Below the pieces are notes generated by a model. It was not told where the DNA came from, made no database searches, and worked only from the letters and a program-made list of their open reading frames with translations. A stretch of DNA of 64,000 nt from Pandoraea pnomenusa (lineage in GTDB: Bacteria > Pseudomonadota > Gammaproteobacteria > Burkholderiales > Burkholderiaceae): assembly GCF_000767615.3 (NCBI RefSeq), contig NZ_CP009553.3, positions 5,084,001-5,148,000 of the forward strand. Reading direction: 5' to 3'. The position numbers were made by a program, and so were the translations under genes. This document shows positions 49,723 through 59,276 of the stretch, piece after piece. Numbering within the stretch: position 1 is the stretch's first letter; each line of letters opens with the position of its first letter.

Positions 49723-51108
49723 TTACGCCCCGGCGGGCTTCACGCGCGTGCGCACCAGACTCACGACCCCGCCCAGTATCGCGAGTGCGGTGGCGGCGAC
49801 CATGGCCGCACGCGCGCCGTCGTCACCGTACGCATCGAAGAGCAGCGCCACGACGGCGGCGCCCAGCGTCATGCCGACGGTGCGCGCGATCGTCATCAGC
49901 CCACTCGCCGCCCCGCTGCGCTCACGCGGTGCGCCCATCATGATGATGCGGTTGTTGGGTGTCTGAAAGAAGCCGAAGCCCACACCGCACAGCGCCATGC
50001 GCAAGGCGATGTCCCAATCGCCGGCGCGCGGCGGCAGCCACGCGAGCGAGGCCAGCCCCAGTGCGAAGACGCCGAGGCCGAGCGCGCTCAGGCGAGCGCT
50101 GTCGAAGCGGTCCGACAGACGCCCGGCAAGCGGCGCAACGAAAACGATGACCAGTGGCCATGGCGTGATGAGCAGACCGGTCACGGCCTCGCTGCGCGCG
50201 AGTGTGTGCTGCAACAGGAACGGCATGCCGACATACGACAGCGTCTGCGACATGTAGCAGGCCACCGACGTGAGCGACGACAGCGCCAGCACCGGCACGC
50301 GCATGAGGTCGAGTGGCAGCAGCGGTGTTTCGCGCCTGCGCTGATGACGCACGAGCATCACGGCCACGACGATCCCCAACACGATCTGCAACGTCGCCAT
50401 ACCGCGGCGTCCCGTCTCGCCGAGATGCCCCACACCGATGATGACGAGCGCGAGCGCCGCCGCATTGAGCAGGGCGCCGGGCACGTCGATGCGTCGCGCG
50501 GCGCCCGGCGTGCGCGGCAGGCACCGGAACGACGCCGCGAAAGCCACCGCACCGATCGGCAGATTGATGGCGAACAGCCACCGCCAGTCGCCCAACGAGA
50601 GAATCGCAGCCGCGACACTGGGCCCCGCGGCGGTGGACAGCGCGACCGTGAGCGCGAGCAGGGAGATGGCGCGTCCGCCCAGATTCGGCGGGAACACCAT
50701 ACGCAACAACGCGGGCACGATCGTCGACATGCACGCCCCGCACAGTCCCTGCGCAACGCGCGCGACGACGAGCCAGGCGAGACTGGGCGCGAGCGCGCAG
50801 CCCGCCGAGGCCAGCGTGAAGCCCGCCACGCCGAAGAGAAACACACGCCGGTAGCCGAGCTTCTCGCCGAGCGCGGCCAGCGGCAGCACGGCCATGGCGA
50901 AGATCAGCTGATAGGCGTTGACGACCCAGACCGTCGAGGCCGGATCGGATGCCAGATCGTGCGCGATGGTCGGCAGCGCCACGTTGGCGATCGAGGCATC
51001 GAGATTGCCCAGAAAGGTGCCCAGCAGGATGGACGGCACGGCGATGCGCCGCGCGTTCGCGCTCAGTCCGTCGGCGAGCGGTGTGCCAGGGGGCGTGGGT
51101 CGGGTCAT
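49723..51108 (-). CDS. DHA2-type MFS drug/solute exporter
   Basis: 461-residue major facilitator with about 14 hydrophobic segments. The motif A/C regions are typical of DHA2 efflux pumps: SILLGTFLGNLDASIANVALPTIAHDL at helix 1 and ARVAQGLCGACMSTIVPALL, with LNAAALALVIIGVGHLGE in the middle. Substrate unknown. The start at 51108 matches other members; the frame continues upstream without homology. No ribosome site is evident. Confidence 0.88.
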   Translation of the reverse strand: MTRPTPPGTPLADGLSANARRIAVPSILLGTFLGNLDASIANVALPTIAHDLASDPASTVWVVNAYQLIFAMAVLPLAALGEKLGYRRVFLFGVAGFTLASAGCALAPSLAWLVVARVAQGLCGACMSTIVPALLRMVFPPNLGGRAISLLALTVALSTAAGPSVAAAILSLGDWRWLFAINLPIGAVAFAASFRCLPRTPGAARRIDVPGALLNAAALALVIIGVGHLGETGRRGMATLQIVLGIVVAVMLVRHQRRRETPLLPLDLMRVPVLALSSLTSVACYMSQTLSYVGMPFLLQHTLARSEAVTGLLITPWPLVIVFVAPLAGRLSDRFDSARLSALGLGVFALGLASLAWLPPRAGDWDIALRMALCGVGFGFFQTPNNRIIMMGAPRERSGAASGLMTIARTVGMTLGAAVVALLFDAYGDDGARAAMVAATALAILGGVVSLVRTRVKPAGA

Positions 51109-51412
51109 ACGGGATACGGGGTGAAACGCACGGGAGAAAAAATGCGGCCCGGGAACACAGTCGCCGTTGCCCAGGCCGGGCAGGAAAATCGCACGCAATG
51201 GCGCAGCTCGGGGAATGTTCGGCTGCACACGGTCATGCCGCACGACGTCTGCCGGATCACTCTTTCGTTGTGCGCGACACCGCCACCACGTCGCATGCCG
51301 CGCAACTGGGAGTGACGCAGCACCGCGTCACGTGCGACTCGCCCCCCCGGACGTGCCGCACGCGCTTGACGCACGCGATGCCGCGATTTCCGACGCTACT
51401 GGCAACGCCCGA
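51109..51412. other. Spacer between porin gene and MFS exporter gene
   Basis: A 304-base GC-rich stretch between two minus-strand genes. I see no gene, strong hairpin or clear promoter in it. Confidence 0.4.
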
Positions 51413-52492
51413 TCAGAACGTGTGCTGAATGCCCAGCATCGTACCGAACTGGTTGCCGCCCGTCACGACCGAGCCGCCCGCCGCGATTGCCACCGCGCCG
51501 TTCTGGCTGTTCGCCACCCAGCCGGCCATGCCATACAGCGACGTGCGTTTCGACAGCGAGTACGTGGCGCGGCCGATGAGCATCGTGGCGTTGGCCTTGC
51601 TCTTGAGCTGATAGCGAATGGCCTGTGCGTCGAACGTCCAGGTGATCGTCGGCATGTAGGTCACGCCGAGGAAGTAGATGTCCGAGCGCAGCGATGCCGC
51701 GTCGGCGCTCACGTTGCGGTGAATCCAGCCGCCGCCCACGCGTCCCGTCGACCACTTGTAGTAGGCATTGATGACCGAGTGCGAGTCCGTGTAGTTCGAG
51801 CTGGTCAGCGGCGCCGCGGCGCCCGTGTTGCCGCGCATCTGGTCGTACGACGCCGAAATGCCGAAGTTCTGGTAGTCGTAGCCGAGCAGGCCGGTGAACT
51901 GCTTGCACGCCTGGTAGTTGCCGGCAACGTTACCCGCGCAATTCGTGGCCGACGGCCCGCCCGCGCTCGACCCGTCGCGCCCGAAGCTGTAGGTCGCACC
52001 GACGGTCACGCCATCGAACTTGCCCATGTAGCCCACCGCGCTGTCGCTGCGGGCATTGGCGATGTACGGATCGATACTCGCGAGCGAGAAGATCGACGGC
52101 CCGATCACATCGGCATTGCCCGTGACGTAGAACGTCATGTTGTTCTGACGGCCAATGAGGAACGTACCCCATGAACCCGACAGACCGACGTTGGCCTGAC
52201 GGCCGAACAGGCGTCCACCGTAGTTCAGGTTGCCGGTACCCGGCTGGAAGCCGTTCTCCAACGTGAAGACGGCCTTCAGACCGCCGCCCAGATCTTCCAC
52301 GCCCTTCAGGCCGAAGCGCGACGGCACCTTGCCGGTGAGGGTCGGCTCGCCGATGAAGCTGCCGCCATTGGCGGCGTTGTTGTAATAGGCAACGCCGGTA
52401 TCGACGATTCCGTACAGCGTCACGTTGCTTTGCGCCTGCGCCAGGCCTGCACCCAGCATCAGGCCTGCGGCCAATGCATGTTTCACTTTCAC
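51413..52492 (-). CDS. Outer-membrane porin (Gram-negative porin family)
   Basis: Trimeric general porin of about 359 residues. A signal peptide ends in GAGLAQAQS, followed by the classical first strand NVTLYGIVDTGVAYYN, then SRFGLKGVEDLGGGLKAVFTLENGF and RLFGRQANVGLSG. It finishes with the C-terminal Phe needed for barrel assembly (GIQHTF). The likely start is a GTG at 52492, about seven bases after AAGGGG; a second GTG lies two codons later and an upstream ATG at 52519 would put the ribosome site inside the gene. It may let aromatic acids through for the adjacent catabolic cluster. Confidence 0.9.
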   Translation of the reverse strand: MKVKHALAAGLMLGAGLAQAQSNVTLYGIVDTGVAYYNNAANGGSFIGEPTLTGKVPSRFGLKGVEDLGGGLKAVFTLENGFQPGTGNLNYGGRLFGRQANVGLSGSWGTFLIGRQNNMTFYVTGNADVIGPSIFSLASIDPYIANARSDSAVGYMGKFDGVTVGATYSFGRDGSSAGGPSATNCAGNVAGNYQACKQFTGLLGYDYQNFGISASYDQMRGNTGAAAPLTSSNYTDSHSVINAYYKWSTGRVGGGWIHRNVSADAASLRSDIYFLGVTYMPTITWTFDAQAIRYQLKSKANATMLIGRATYSLSKRTSLYGMAGWVANSQNGAVAIAAGGSVVTGGNQFGTMLGIQHTF

Positions 52493-52725
52493 TTCTGTCC
52501 CCTTGTTTTTGAAATACACAGCTACGAGGGTCGCCCCTCAACTACAACCTCCGAACTGGCGCGAAGCCGGTCCAGCCTTTTGTGGAACGGCACTGCGGCC
52601 GTCTCGGGTACTGCCCTTCTCAACTGCCTTCCTGCGCTGCCGGGCAACCGGTGCCGCCTCCTGGATGCACCATTCGGCACCGGTACCCGCCGTTTTTCGG
52701 CGCGACGTGAGTTGCTGTTTTTTCC

Positions 52726-53226
52726 TCACGCCTCGCGTACGAAAGTGAAACGTGCTTCGCGCCGGGCGATGCGCCAGCCTTGCGCGGTGCGCACGAACGT
52801 ATCGTCGAACTCGCCCATCACCTGGCGGCCATGCACCGCACGGCCGAACGGTCCCGGCGCATCCTGCGCCGAGGCGCTCCACAGCAGCACCATGCTGCTG
52901 CCGCGCGCCTGCGTCGGCGAAGTGACGTCGATCAGGACATTGCCTACGAGATGCCGTGTGATCCGGTCGGCCGGACGCGCCGCATACGCCTCGGCGATTG
53001 CCGCAGGCCCCACGAGGGTGTCGCCGCCCGGGCGCACGAGCACGCCCTGCTCGGCGAACAGGGCCCCGAGCCCCTTCGGGTCGCGATGGTCATTGCACGC
53101 GGCGAAACGCATCACGAGGTCGTGACAGGCCTGCTTCGCAAGGCACAGCTCGAGACCATCGAGGCCATCGGGGCCGTCGAGCGCGTTGGCCGATTGAGAG
53201 GCGAGGTTCGAAACGCTTTCGGTCAT
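52726..53226 (-). CDS. NTF2/SnoaL-like protein of the gal cluster
   Basis: 166-residue nuclear transport factor 2-like protein. A cone-shaped alpha+beta fold is suggested by LVMRFAACNDHRDPKGLGALFAEQGVLVRPGG, RHLVGNVLIDVTSPTQA and FDDTFVRTAQGWRIARREARFTF. Members act as isomerases, dehydratases or non-catalytic binding proteins, so the role is open. The ATG overlaps the preceding hydrolase stop (ATGA), tying it to the 4-oxalomesaconate operon. Confidence 0.8.
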   Translation of the reverse strand: MTESVSNLASQSANALDGPDGLDGLELCLAKQACHDLVMRFAACNDHRDPKGLGALFAEQGVLVRPGGDTLVGPAAIAEAYAARPADRITRHLVGNVLIDVTSPTQARGSSMVLLWSASAQDAPGPFGRAVHGRQVMGEFDDTFVRTAQGWRIARREARFTFVREA

Positions 53227-53957
53227 AGGGCGCGCGCCTCCGCCTGCGAGAGCCATGCGCGCATCGCGCCGGCGACATCCTCCGGCCGCTCCATCGGACT
53301 CATGTGCCCGCTGTGCTCGACCACGCACAACACCGCGCCGGGAATGGCGCCGGCCATGGTTGCGTGGCGGGCCAGCGGGCTCCATGTGTCCTGACGCCCG
53401 CACAACACGAGCGTGGGACACCGCACATCGGCAAGCAGCGATGTCGCGTCCGGGCGCCCGAGCAGCGCGCGAATCTGCGCCGCGAACTGATCCGGATGGC
53501 TGCGCTCGATCATGTCGAGAATCGCGGCGAACAACGGTGTGCCGATCTGGTCCGGGTGCACCATGCCGGTCGCCCACACCTGCCCCATCGCGCGCATGCC
53601 TTGCTCACGCGCGCGCGCGAGCAAGGTGCCGCGGCCGGCCCGCTCCTTCTCGCCGGCCTCGCCCTCGGGCAGGGCCTGATAGCCGGTGTCGAGCAACGCG
53701 AGATGCGTTACGCGATGCGGGGCGCGGCGCACGACTTCGAGCGCCACGCGTCCGCCCATGGAGTGACCCGCCAGCGCGAATTGCGGCTCGGCCGTGCTCG
53801 CCAGCACGTGATCGGCCATCGCCGCGATGGTGTCGAGCATGCCCCACGCGGGAACGCGGCAATCGTATTGCGGCAGCAGTGCCGCGGTCGCGGCCCACGC
53901 CACCTGGTCGCAGAGCAAGCCGGGAAGCATGAGCAGCGGGGGACGTTCGTTGCTCAT
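53223..53957 (-). CDS. Alpha/beta hydrolase of the gal cluster
   Basis: 244-residue alpha/beta hydrolase. LLMLPGLLCDQVAW is the oxyanion region, the nucleophile elbow is LAGHSMGGRVALE, LVLCGRQDTWSP holds the acid and VEHSGHMSPMERPE the catalytic His. It could cleave an aromatic ester or lactone feeding the pathway, but no substrate can be named. Start supported by GGAAG just upstream; start and stop both overlap neighbours by four bases. Confidence 0.85.
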   Translation of the reverse strand: MSNERPPLLMLPGLLCDQVAWAATAALLPQYDCRVPAWGMLDTIAAMADHVLASTAEPQFALAGHSMGGRVALEVVRRAPHRVTHLALLDTGYQALPEGEAGEKERAGRGTLLARAREQGMRAMGQVWATGMVHPDQIGTPLFAAILDMIERSHPDQFAAQIRALLGRPDATSLLADVRCPTLVLCGRQDTWSPLARHATMAGAIPGAVLCVVEHSGHMSPMERPEDVAGAMRAWLSQAEARAL

Positions 53958-55072
53958 GACTTCCCTCCTTGCGCCCAGACGTGAAACGGTATGCACACCT
54001 CGCCGTCGAAGAGCCAGCGCGCCGTGCGCAGCAGTCCGGCGCCGGCAACCTCGGGCGCGCCATCGGCGTCGCGGTCGAGCGCCAGACGGACCGTGAACTC
54101 GCCAGTCGGATGTTCGATGGCGAGCAACGGCGCGTCGCCCTCGGGCACCACCGCCATGTCGTGGCAGACGGTGCCCGGCAGCGCGGCGGCCGTCGCCACG
54201 CTTACGGCCGCGAGCACGCCGATGGACGTGTGACAGCGATGCGGAATGAAACAGCGTGTCGCGAGCGCGCCACCGGCTTGCGGCGGCGCCACGAGACACA
54301 TTTTCGGCACCGTGCGCGAGCGCACGTCGCCCAGGTTCATGCGCGGCCCGAGCGCGAGACGAATGGCCTCGATACGCTCGCGCAGCGTCTGGAAATCGGC
54401 CCCCGACTCCAGCGCCTCACACGGCTCGGCACCGGTCGCGCCCAGGTCCGCCGCGCGCATGAGCACCAGCGGCATGCCGTTGTCGATGCAGGTCACCGCG
54501 ACGCCCTCGACCGTGTCCTGACGCGCGCCGGTCGGAAACAGTGCACCGCACGACGAGCCCGCGGTGTCACGGAACATCAGCGGAATCGGCGCGGACGTGC
54601 CCGGCACGCCATCGATGGCCACGTCGCCCTCGTACTTCACCACGCCGTCCGGGGTCTGGACCGTGGCGACCGCCACCTGCCCGGTATTGACCATGTGAAT
54701 GCCGACCTCCGTCACGTCTCCACCGACGGCCACGAGCCCGCGCTCGATCGCGAACGGCCCCACGCCGGCGAGGATGTTGCCGCAGTTTTGTCCGTAGTCG
54801 ACCCGCGCTTCGTCGACCACGACCTGCGCGAACAGATAATCGACGTCGGCATCGGACCGCGTCGCATGCGAGACGATGGCCACCTTGCTCGTGAGCGAGT
54901 GCGCGCCGCCCATACCGTCGATCTGGCGTGCGTCGGGCGAGCCCATCGCCGCGAGCAGCACAGCGTCGCGCGCGGCGGGATCCGCGGGCAGATCCTCGGC
55001 GAGGAAGTACAGCCCCTTCGAGGTACCGCCGCGCATGACGGCTGCACGAATGCGCGTCTGGGAATGCTTCAT
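53954..55072 (-). CDS. galD: 4-oxalomesaconate tautomerase (PrpF family)
   Basis: Isomerase interconverting the keto and enol forms of 4-oxalomesaconate in protocatechuate/gallate 4,5-cleavage. The 372-residue PrpF/diaminopimelate-epimerase-fold protein has AAVMRGGTSKGLYFLAEDLP, DGMGGAHSLTSKVAIV, DYGQNCGNILAGVGPFAIE with the catalytic-type Cys, and RCFIPHRCHTSIGVLAAV. Best matches by recall are GalD-type enzymes. Its context with GalB and GalC supports that over methylaconitate isomerase. Confidence 0.9.
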   Translation of the reverse strand: MKHSQTRIRAAVMRGGTSKGLYFLAEDLPADPAARDAVLLAAMGSPDARQIDGMGGAHSLTSKVAIVSHATRSDADVDYLFAQVVVDEARVDYGQNCGNILAGVGPFAIERGLVAVGGDVTEVGIHMVNTGQVAVATVQTPDGVVKYEGDVAIDGVPGTSAPIPLMFRDTAGSSCGALFPTGARQDTVEGVAVTCIDNGMPLVLMRAADLGATGAEPCEALESGADFQTLRERIEAIRLALGPRMNLGDVRSRTVPKMCLVAPPQAGGALATRCFIPHRCHTSIGVLAAVSVATAAALPGTVCHDMAVVPEGDAPLLAIEHPTGEFTVRLALDRDADGAPEVAGAGLLRTARWLFDGEVCIPFHVWAQGGKS

Positions 55073-55091
55073 GTCGGCCAAGTCGCGCCCC

Positions 55092-55796
55092 TCACTCGCC
55101 TTGCAGCTCGTCGAGTGAGTCGACATAGCGCAGGCCCTTTGCCGCGAGACGCTCACGCATCTTGTAATAGTCGAGTCCGAGCGTGCCGCCGGCGAGCACG
55201 CCGCGCTTGTAGGCTTCGTCAGCGCCGCGCGCCTCGGCCGCCCTGGCCACCGCCCGCGCGGTGGCGAACGGCACCACCACCACGCCGTCGTCGTCGGCCA
55301 CGATCACGTCGCCGGGGTTCACGATCTGGTTCGCGCACACGACCGGCACATTCACCGAGCCGAGCGTCTCCTTGACCGTGCCCTGCGAGGAGACGGCTTT
55401 CGACCACACGGGAAACTGCATCTCGGTCAGCGTGCCGATATCGCGACAGCCGGCATCGATGATCAGCCCGGCCACGCCGCGCGCCTTCATCGACGTGGCG
55501 AGCAGATCGCCGAAGTAGCCGTCGTCGCACGGCGACGTCACGCCCACCACCACGATGTCTCCCGGTCGGGCCTGTTCCACCGCCACGTGGAGCATCCAGT
55601 TGTCGGACGGCGGCGCGAGCACGGTCACGGCACTGCCGGCGACCGACGCGCCGCGATAGATCGGACGCAGGTAGGTGGCCATGAGACCAAGACGGCTTTG
55701 CGCCTCGTGCACCGTGGCGCTGCCCGCATTGCGAAGCGTGTCGAGCGTTGCGGCATCGACACGGGGAATCTGACGAACGACGACGCCGCGAATCAT
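55092..55796 (-). CDS. galC: 4-carboxy-4-hydroxy-2-oxoadipate aldolase (HMG/CHA aldolase, RraA-like)
   Basis: Class II aldolase of 234 residues that splits 4-carboxy-4-hydroxy-2-oxoadipate to pyruvate and oxaloacetate, the last step of the pathway. The fold is RraA-like, with [23 protein letters not shown], the catalytic loop [18 protein letters not shown] and [14 protein letters not shown] with the metal-binding Asp. It equals LigK/ProA/GalC. It lies 38 bases downstream of galB and 19 bases before the galD start. Confidence 0.93.
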   Translation of the reverse strand: MIRGVVVRQIPRVDAATLDTLRNAGSATVHEAQSRLGLMATYLRPIYRGASVAGSAVTVLAPPSDNWMLHVAVEQARPGDIVVVGVTSPCDDGYFGDLLATSMKARGVAGLIIDAGCRDIGTLTEMQFPVWSKAVSSQGTVKETLGSVNVPVVCANQIVNPGDVIVADDDGVVVVPFATARAVARAAEARGADEAYKRGVLAGGTLGLDYYKMRERLAAKGLRYVDSLDELQGE

Positions 55797-55834
55797 GACG
55801 GTTGCCCCGTGAATGGTGAGAATGGCTTCATGTA

Positions 55835-56590
55835 TCAGGAGAGTTGCTCGGTCACGACCGGCGTAAGACGCATGAGTCCTTCCGCGTACTTGATGTCGCG
55901 CGCGGCCGTGATGCCGATGTTGCGTTTGGCCTGCACGCCGCGCTGCAATGCCACGCGCGTGTAGTAGTCCCACAGATGCTCCTGGCCGGCCATGCATTCG
56001 ATGGCCGCGCGCTTCTTGTCCCACACCGGCGTGATGTCCACGAACGTGTTCGGAATCCACTCGCACTGTTCGGTCTGGTGCGGCTCGAATGCGAGCACGG
56101 CCGGCGCACCGATGATCTTCTGCCCCGGGTTGTGCCCTTCGGCCTGCGCGATCACGCGCGCCTCCTGCGTGACGTGCATCGCCAGCGGGTGATCGAAGTT
56201 GTACGGGTCCTTCTCGGAGTGGCTCAGCACAAAGGACGGCTGCACTTCGCGATAGATGTCGACGAGCCGGAACAACGTTTCGTCGGACACGCGCATCGGA
56301 TAGTCGCCGATATCGAGGAACTCGATCTCCGCGCCGAGAATGTCGGCCGCGCGCTGCGCTTCTTCGCGACGCGCCGCCTTGACCTTCGCCTCGGTCATCT
56401 CGGCGCCTTTGCGCCAGAGCTTGGCCGATTCGCCGCGCTCGCCAAACGACAGGCAGACGATCTTCATGCGATAGCCCTGCGCGACGTGCGCGGCGATCGT
56501 GCCGGCCGCGCGCCAGACGAAGTCCGCCGAGTGGGCGCTGACCACCAGGCCTGCCAGCCCCTGGGCTTGGGTGTTCTGTGATGTGCTCAT
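55835..56590 (-). CDS. galB: 4-oxalomesaconate hydratase (PIG-L family)
   Basis: Zinc-dependent hydratase of 251 residues converting 4-oxalomesaconate to 4-carboxy-4-hydroxy-2-oxoadipate. The PIG-L/LmbE metal site is seen in [16 protein letters not shown] (His-x-x-Asp) and [41 protein letters not shown] is typical of GalB-type enzymes. This class is distinct from the LigJ amidohydrolase-type hydratase. The start at 56590 gives the expected N-terminus. Confidence 0.93.
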   Translation of the reverse strand: MSTSQNTQAQGLAGLVVSAHSADFVWRAAGTIAAHVAQGYRMKIVCLSFGERGESAKLWRKGAEMTEAKVKAARREEAQRAADILGAEIEFLDIGDYPMRVSDETLFRLVDIYREVQPSFVLSHSEKDPYNFDHPLAMHVTQEARVIAQAEGHNPGQKIIGAPAVLAFEPHQTEQCEWIPNTFVDITPVWDKKRAAIECMAGQEHLWDYYTRVALQRGVQAKRNIGITAARDIKYAEGLMRLTPVVTEQLS

Positions 56591-56624
56591 GTGTTTGACG
56601 CCTTTGTCTCTTTGCTTGCTGCGT

Positions 56625-56674
56625 GTATCGCGGTATCGCGGTATCGCCGCATTACCGAATTACCGAATTGCCGC
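56625..56674 (+). repeat. Two adjacent tandem octamer repeats
   Basis: Three copies of GTATCGCS (56625-56648), then after two bases three copies of ATTRCCGM (56651-56674). They fill half of the spacer between the transporter ATPase gene and galB. The first two copies within each set are identical. Slipped-strand variation in copy number is possible. Confidence 0.75.
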
Positions 56675-56708
56675 CGCGCCGATACATGCCGCGCGGCGCA
56701 TCGTGCGA

Positions 56709-57437
56709 TCAGACGCTCTCCAGTCCCACCAGCGCGCCGAGCAGTTCCGGCGCGGCCGCGAGTTCGCTGCTGCGCCCGGACCAGACTTCGCGGCCGCGGT
56801 CCAGCACCAACGCCCGATCGGTGAGTTCCAGCCCGAGCTCCGCGTGCTGCTCCACGAGCACCACGCCCATGCCGCCGTCGGCGCGCAGCTTCCAGAACGC
56901 ATCGACCAACTGGTCGACGATCACCGGCGCGAGGCCTTCGAACGGTTCGTCGAACAGGATCACGCGCGGGTTGCCGATCAACGCCCGGCCGATCGCGAGC
57001 ATCTGTTGCTCACCGCCCGAGAGCTGATTGCCCAGATTGCGGCGACGCTCGTGCAAACGCGGGAACAGGTCGTACACACGCTCGAGCGACCAGTCGGACG
57101 TCGCGCGCGTGTCGCCGCCCATGGCCGACACTTGCAGGTTCTCCTCGACAGAGAGCGACTTGAAGATCTCGCGCTCCTGAGGCACCAGCGCGAGCCCGGC
57201 CCGGGCGCGCCTGTAGGCGGGCCACGAGGAAATGTCGTCGCCGCGATAGCGCACCACGCCGCCGTGGCGCGTCGTCAGTCCGAGCAGGCTGAGGAGCAGC
57301 GTGCTCTTGCCCACGCCGTTGCGCCCGAGAATAGCCACGGCCTCACCCGCCGCCACGCGCAGGCTCAGGTCTTCGAGCACGATGGTTTCGCCGTAACCGG
57401 CGCTCAGCCCGCCGGCTTCGAGCAGCATGTCAGTCAT
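56709..57437 (-). CDS. Branched-chain-type ABC transporter ATP-binding protein (LivF-like)
   Basis: ATPase of 242 residues with Walker A GRNGVGKST, LVPQEREIFKSL, signature LSGGEQQMLAIGRAL, Walker B VILFDEPFEGLAP and VEQHAELGLEL. It belongs to the HAAT-LivF class used for branched-chain amino acids and, in catabolic clusters, aromatic acids. Its start overlaps the end of the LivG-like gene by eight bases. Being between lig and gal genes, the likely cargo is protocatechuate or a related aromatic acid. Confidence 0.93.
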   Translation of the reverse strand: MTDMLLEAGGLSAGYGETIVLEDLSLRVAAGEAVAILGRNGVGKSTLLLSLLGLTTRHGGVVRYRGDDISSWPAYRRARAGLALVPQEREIFKSLSVEENLQVSAMGGDTRATSDWSLERVYDLFPRLHERRRNLGNQLSGGEQQMLAIGRALIGNPRVILFDEPFEGLAPVIVDQLVDAFWKLRADGGMGVVLVEQHAELGLELTDRALVLDRGREVWSGRSSELAAAPELLGALVGLESV

Positions 57438-58182
57438 GATGGCGACGCCCCAGATAGATATCGCGCACGCGCGGATCGCTGCGCACTTCGTCTTTTTCGC
57501 CTTCCATGAGCACCGCGCCTTCGACGAGCACGGTGATGCGTCGCGCGAAGCGGAAGACCAGATCCATGTCGTGCTCGATGACCATCACCGCCACGTCCGA
57601 CGGCAGGCGTTCGAGCAGCTCGAACAATTTGCGACCCTGCCCCGACGGCACGCCGGCCACCGGTTCATCAAGCAACAACACCTTCGGGTCCAGGGCGAGA
57701 CCCAGAGCGATCTCGACCTGGCGACGCTGCCCGTAAGCCAGTTCGCTGATGCGCTTGCCGGCCAGATCGAGCATGCCGAGATCGCGCAGGCGTTCGGCCG
57801 CTTCGTCGACGACCGCCGAACGGCTCGCGAGCGGCCTGCCGATGCGCCCGTCAAGCCCGCGACGCGAGGACAGCGCAAGCGCCACGTTCTCGGCCACGGT
57901 GAGCGAGTCGAACAGCGTGTTGAGCTGGAACGTGCGGGCCAGGCCGAGCTTCACGCGCTTGTGCGAAGGCATCGACGTCACGTCCGTGCCGCCCACGCGC
58001 ACCACGCCGGCATTCGGTCTGAGCACCCCCGTGAGCAGGTTCATCAAGGTGCTTTTGCCCGCCCCGTTCGGGCCGATGAGCGCGTGTCGCGCGCCGACCG
58101 GGAGCGACAGGTTGACGTTGCGGGTCACGTCCAGCTGACCGAAGCGCTTGGACAATCCCTGAATTTCGAGTGCGGCGCTCAT
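57430..58182 (-). CDS. Branched-chain-type ABC transporter ATP-binding protein (LivG-like)
   Basis: ATPase of 250 residues, with Walker A GPNGAGKST, the LARTFQLNTLFDSLTV Q-loop region and Walker B LLLDEPVAGVPSG. The signature is ELAYGQRRQVEIALGLA, where Leu-Ala-Tyr replaces Leu-Ser-His, as in several LivG members. Overlaps with livM-like upstream (ATGA) and livF-like downstream show one operon. Confidence 0.93.
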   Translation of the reverse strand: MSAALEIQGLSKRFGQLDVTRNVNLSLPVGARHALIGPNGAGKSTLMNLLTGVLRPNAGVVRVGGTDVTSMPSHKRVKLGLARTFQLNTLFDSLTVAENVALALSSRRGLDGRIGRPLASRSAVVDEAAERLRDLGMLDLAGKRISELAYGQRRQVEIALGLALDPKVLLLDEPVAGVPSGQGRKLFELLERLPSDVAVMVIEHDMDLVFRFARRITVLVEGAVLMEGEKDEVRSDPRVRDIYLGRRHHD

Positions 58183-59264
58183 GGCGTCACCTCCCCTTCC
58201 TTCGACGTCGCGGACGCGCCCTGGATGCCGCTTGCGTGAGACGCGTCGGGCGTGACCGTCGTGCGGCGGCGCAAGCGCGCCGTCAGGCGGTCCACCAGAC
58301 CGATGAGGCCGTCGGGAGCGAAGCGCACGACGACGATCAGCAGCACGCCAAGCGCGGCCAGCCAGTTCGTGGGATCGATGGCCGCGATGCGGTCGGACAG
58401 CACCATGAACACGACTGCGCCGAGCACGGCGCCGTAGAGGCGCCCGGTGCCGCCGAGTGCGAGCATCACGAGCACGTTGGCCGAGAGCGTGAACGACAGC
58501 GTGTCGAGCGCCACGATATTGTTGACCTGCGCGGAGAGCGCGCCAGCCACGCCGGCCAACGCGGCGGCCAGCGTGTACAGCATCAGGCGGCGCAGTCCCA
58601 CGCGCACGCCGAGCAGCGACATGCGCATCGCGTTCTCGCGAATGCCCTGCACCGTCAGGCCGAACGGGGAATTCACCAGAAACTGCGTGAACAGGTAGAC
58701 CACCAGCAACACCGCCAGCGTGTACAGATACGCGGTGTGACCGTAGATGTCGAACTCGAAGCGACCGAGCAGGGGCGCGATGGTGTAACCGGTCAGGCCG
58801 TCGTCGCCCATCGTGATCGACTTCGCGACGTTGCCCGCTTCATACAGGAGCGTGGCGCAGACGAGCGTGAGCATGATCTGCGTGAGGCCGCTCACGCGCA
58901 GCACGACAACGCCCGTGACGAGCCCCACCAGCGCGGCGACCACGGCGCCGGCGATCAGCCCGAGCAACGGGTCGGGCGACACGTGCAGCGCGAACAGACC
59001 GGCCGCGTAGGCGCCGCTGCCGAAGAACGCCGCATGTCCCAGCGTCTCGATGCCGCCGTAGCCCTGCACAAGATCGAGCGAGAGCGCGAAGATGATCATG
59101 ATCAGCACGCTCGTGGCGAGCGCGAGATACAGATCGGCGAAGAAATAAGTGGCAATCGCGGCGAGCAGCAGCACGGCGTCGAGCGGGCCGAGCCGCTTTC
59201 GGCGCAGTGCCGGCGAGACCTGCGCGGCGCCGGCCGGCATTTGGGAAGGCATCATCCGGGACAT
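58179..59264 (-). CDS. Branched-chain-type ABC transporter permease (LivM-like)
   Basis: Inner-membrane permease, 361 residues and about nine helices, with the motif SLDLVQGYGGIETLGHAAFFGSGAY. The EAA-like coupling region QGIRENAMRMSLLGVRVGLRRL and a basic cytosolic tail after LTARLRRR follow. Part of the five-gene aromatic-acid importer; overlaps the LivG-like gene by four bases. Confidence 0.93.
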   Translation of the reverse strand: MSRMMPSQMPAGAAQVSPALRRKRLGPLDAVLLLAAIATYFFADLYLALATSVLIMIIFALSLDLVQGYGGIETLGHAAFFGSGAYAAGLFALHVSPDPLLGLIAGAVVAALVGLVTGVVVLRVSGLTQIMLTLVCATLLYEAGNVAKSITMGDDGLTGYTIAPLLGRFEFDIYGHTAYLYTLAVLLVVYLFTQFLVNSPFGLTVQGIRENAMRMSLLGVRVGLRRLMLYTLAAALAGVAGALSAQVNNIVALDTLSFTLSANVLVMLALGGTGRLYGAVLGAVVFMVLSDRIAAIDPTNWLAALGVLLIVVVRFAPDGLIGLVDRLTARLRRRTTVTPDASHASGIQGASATSKEGEVTP

Positions 59265-59276
59265 CGTTACCTCCGC

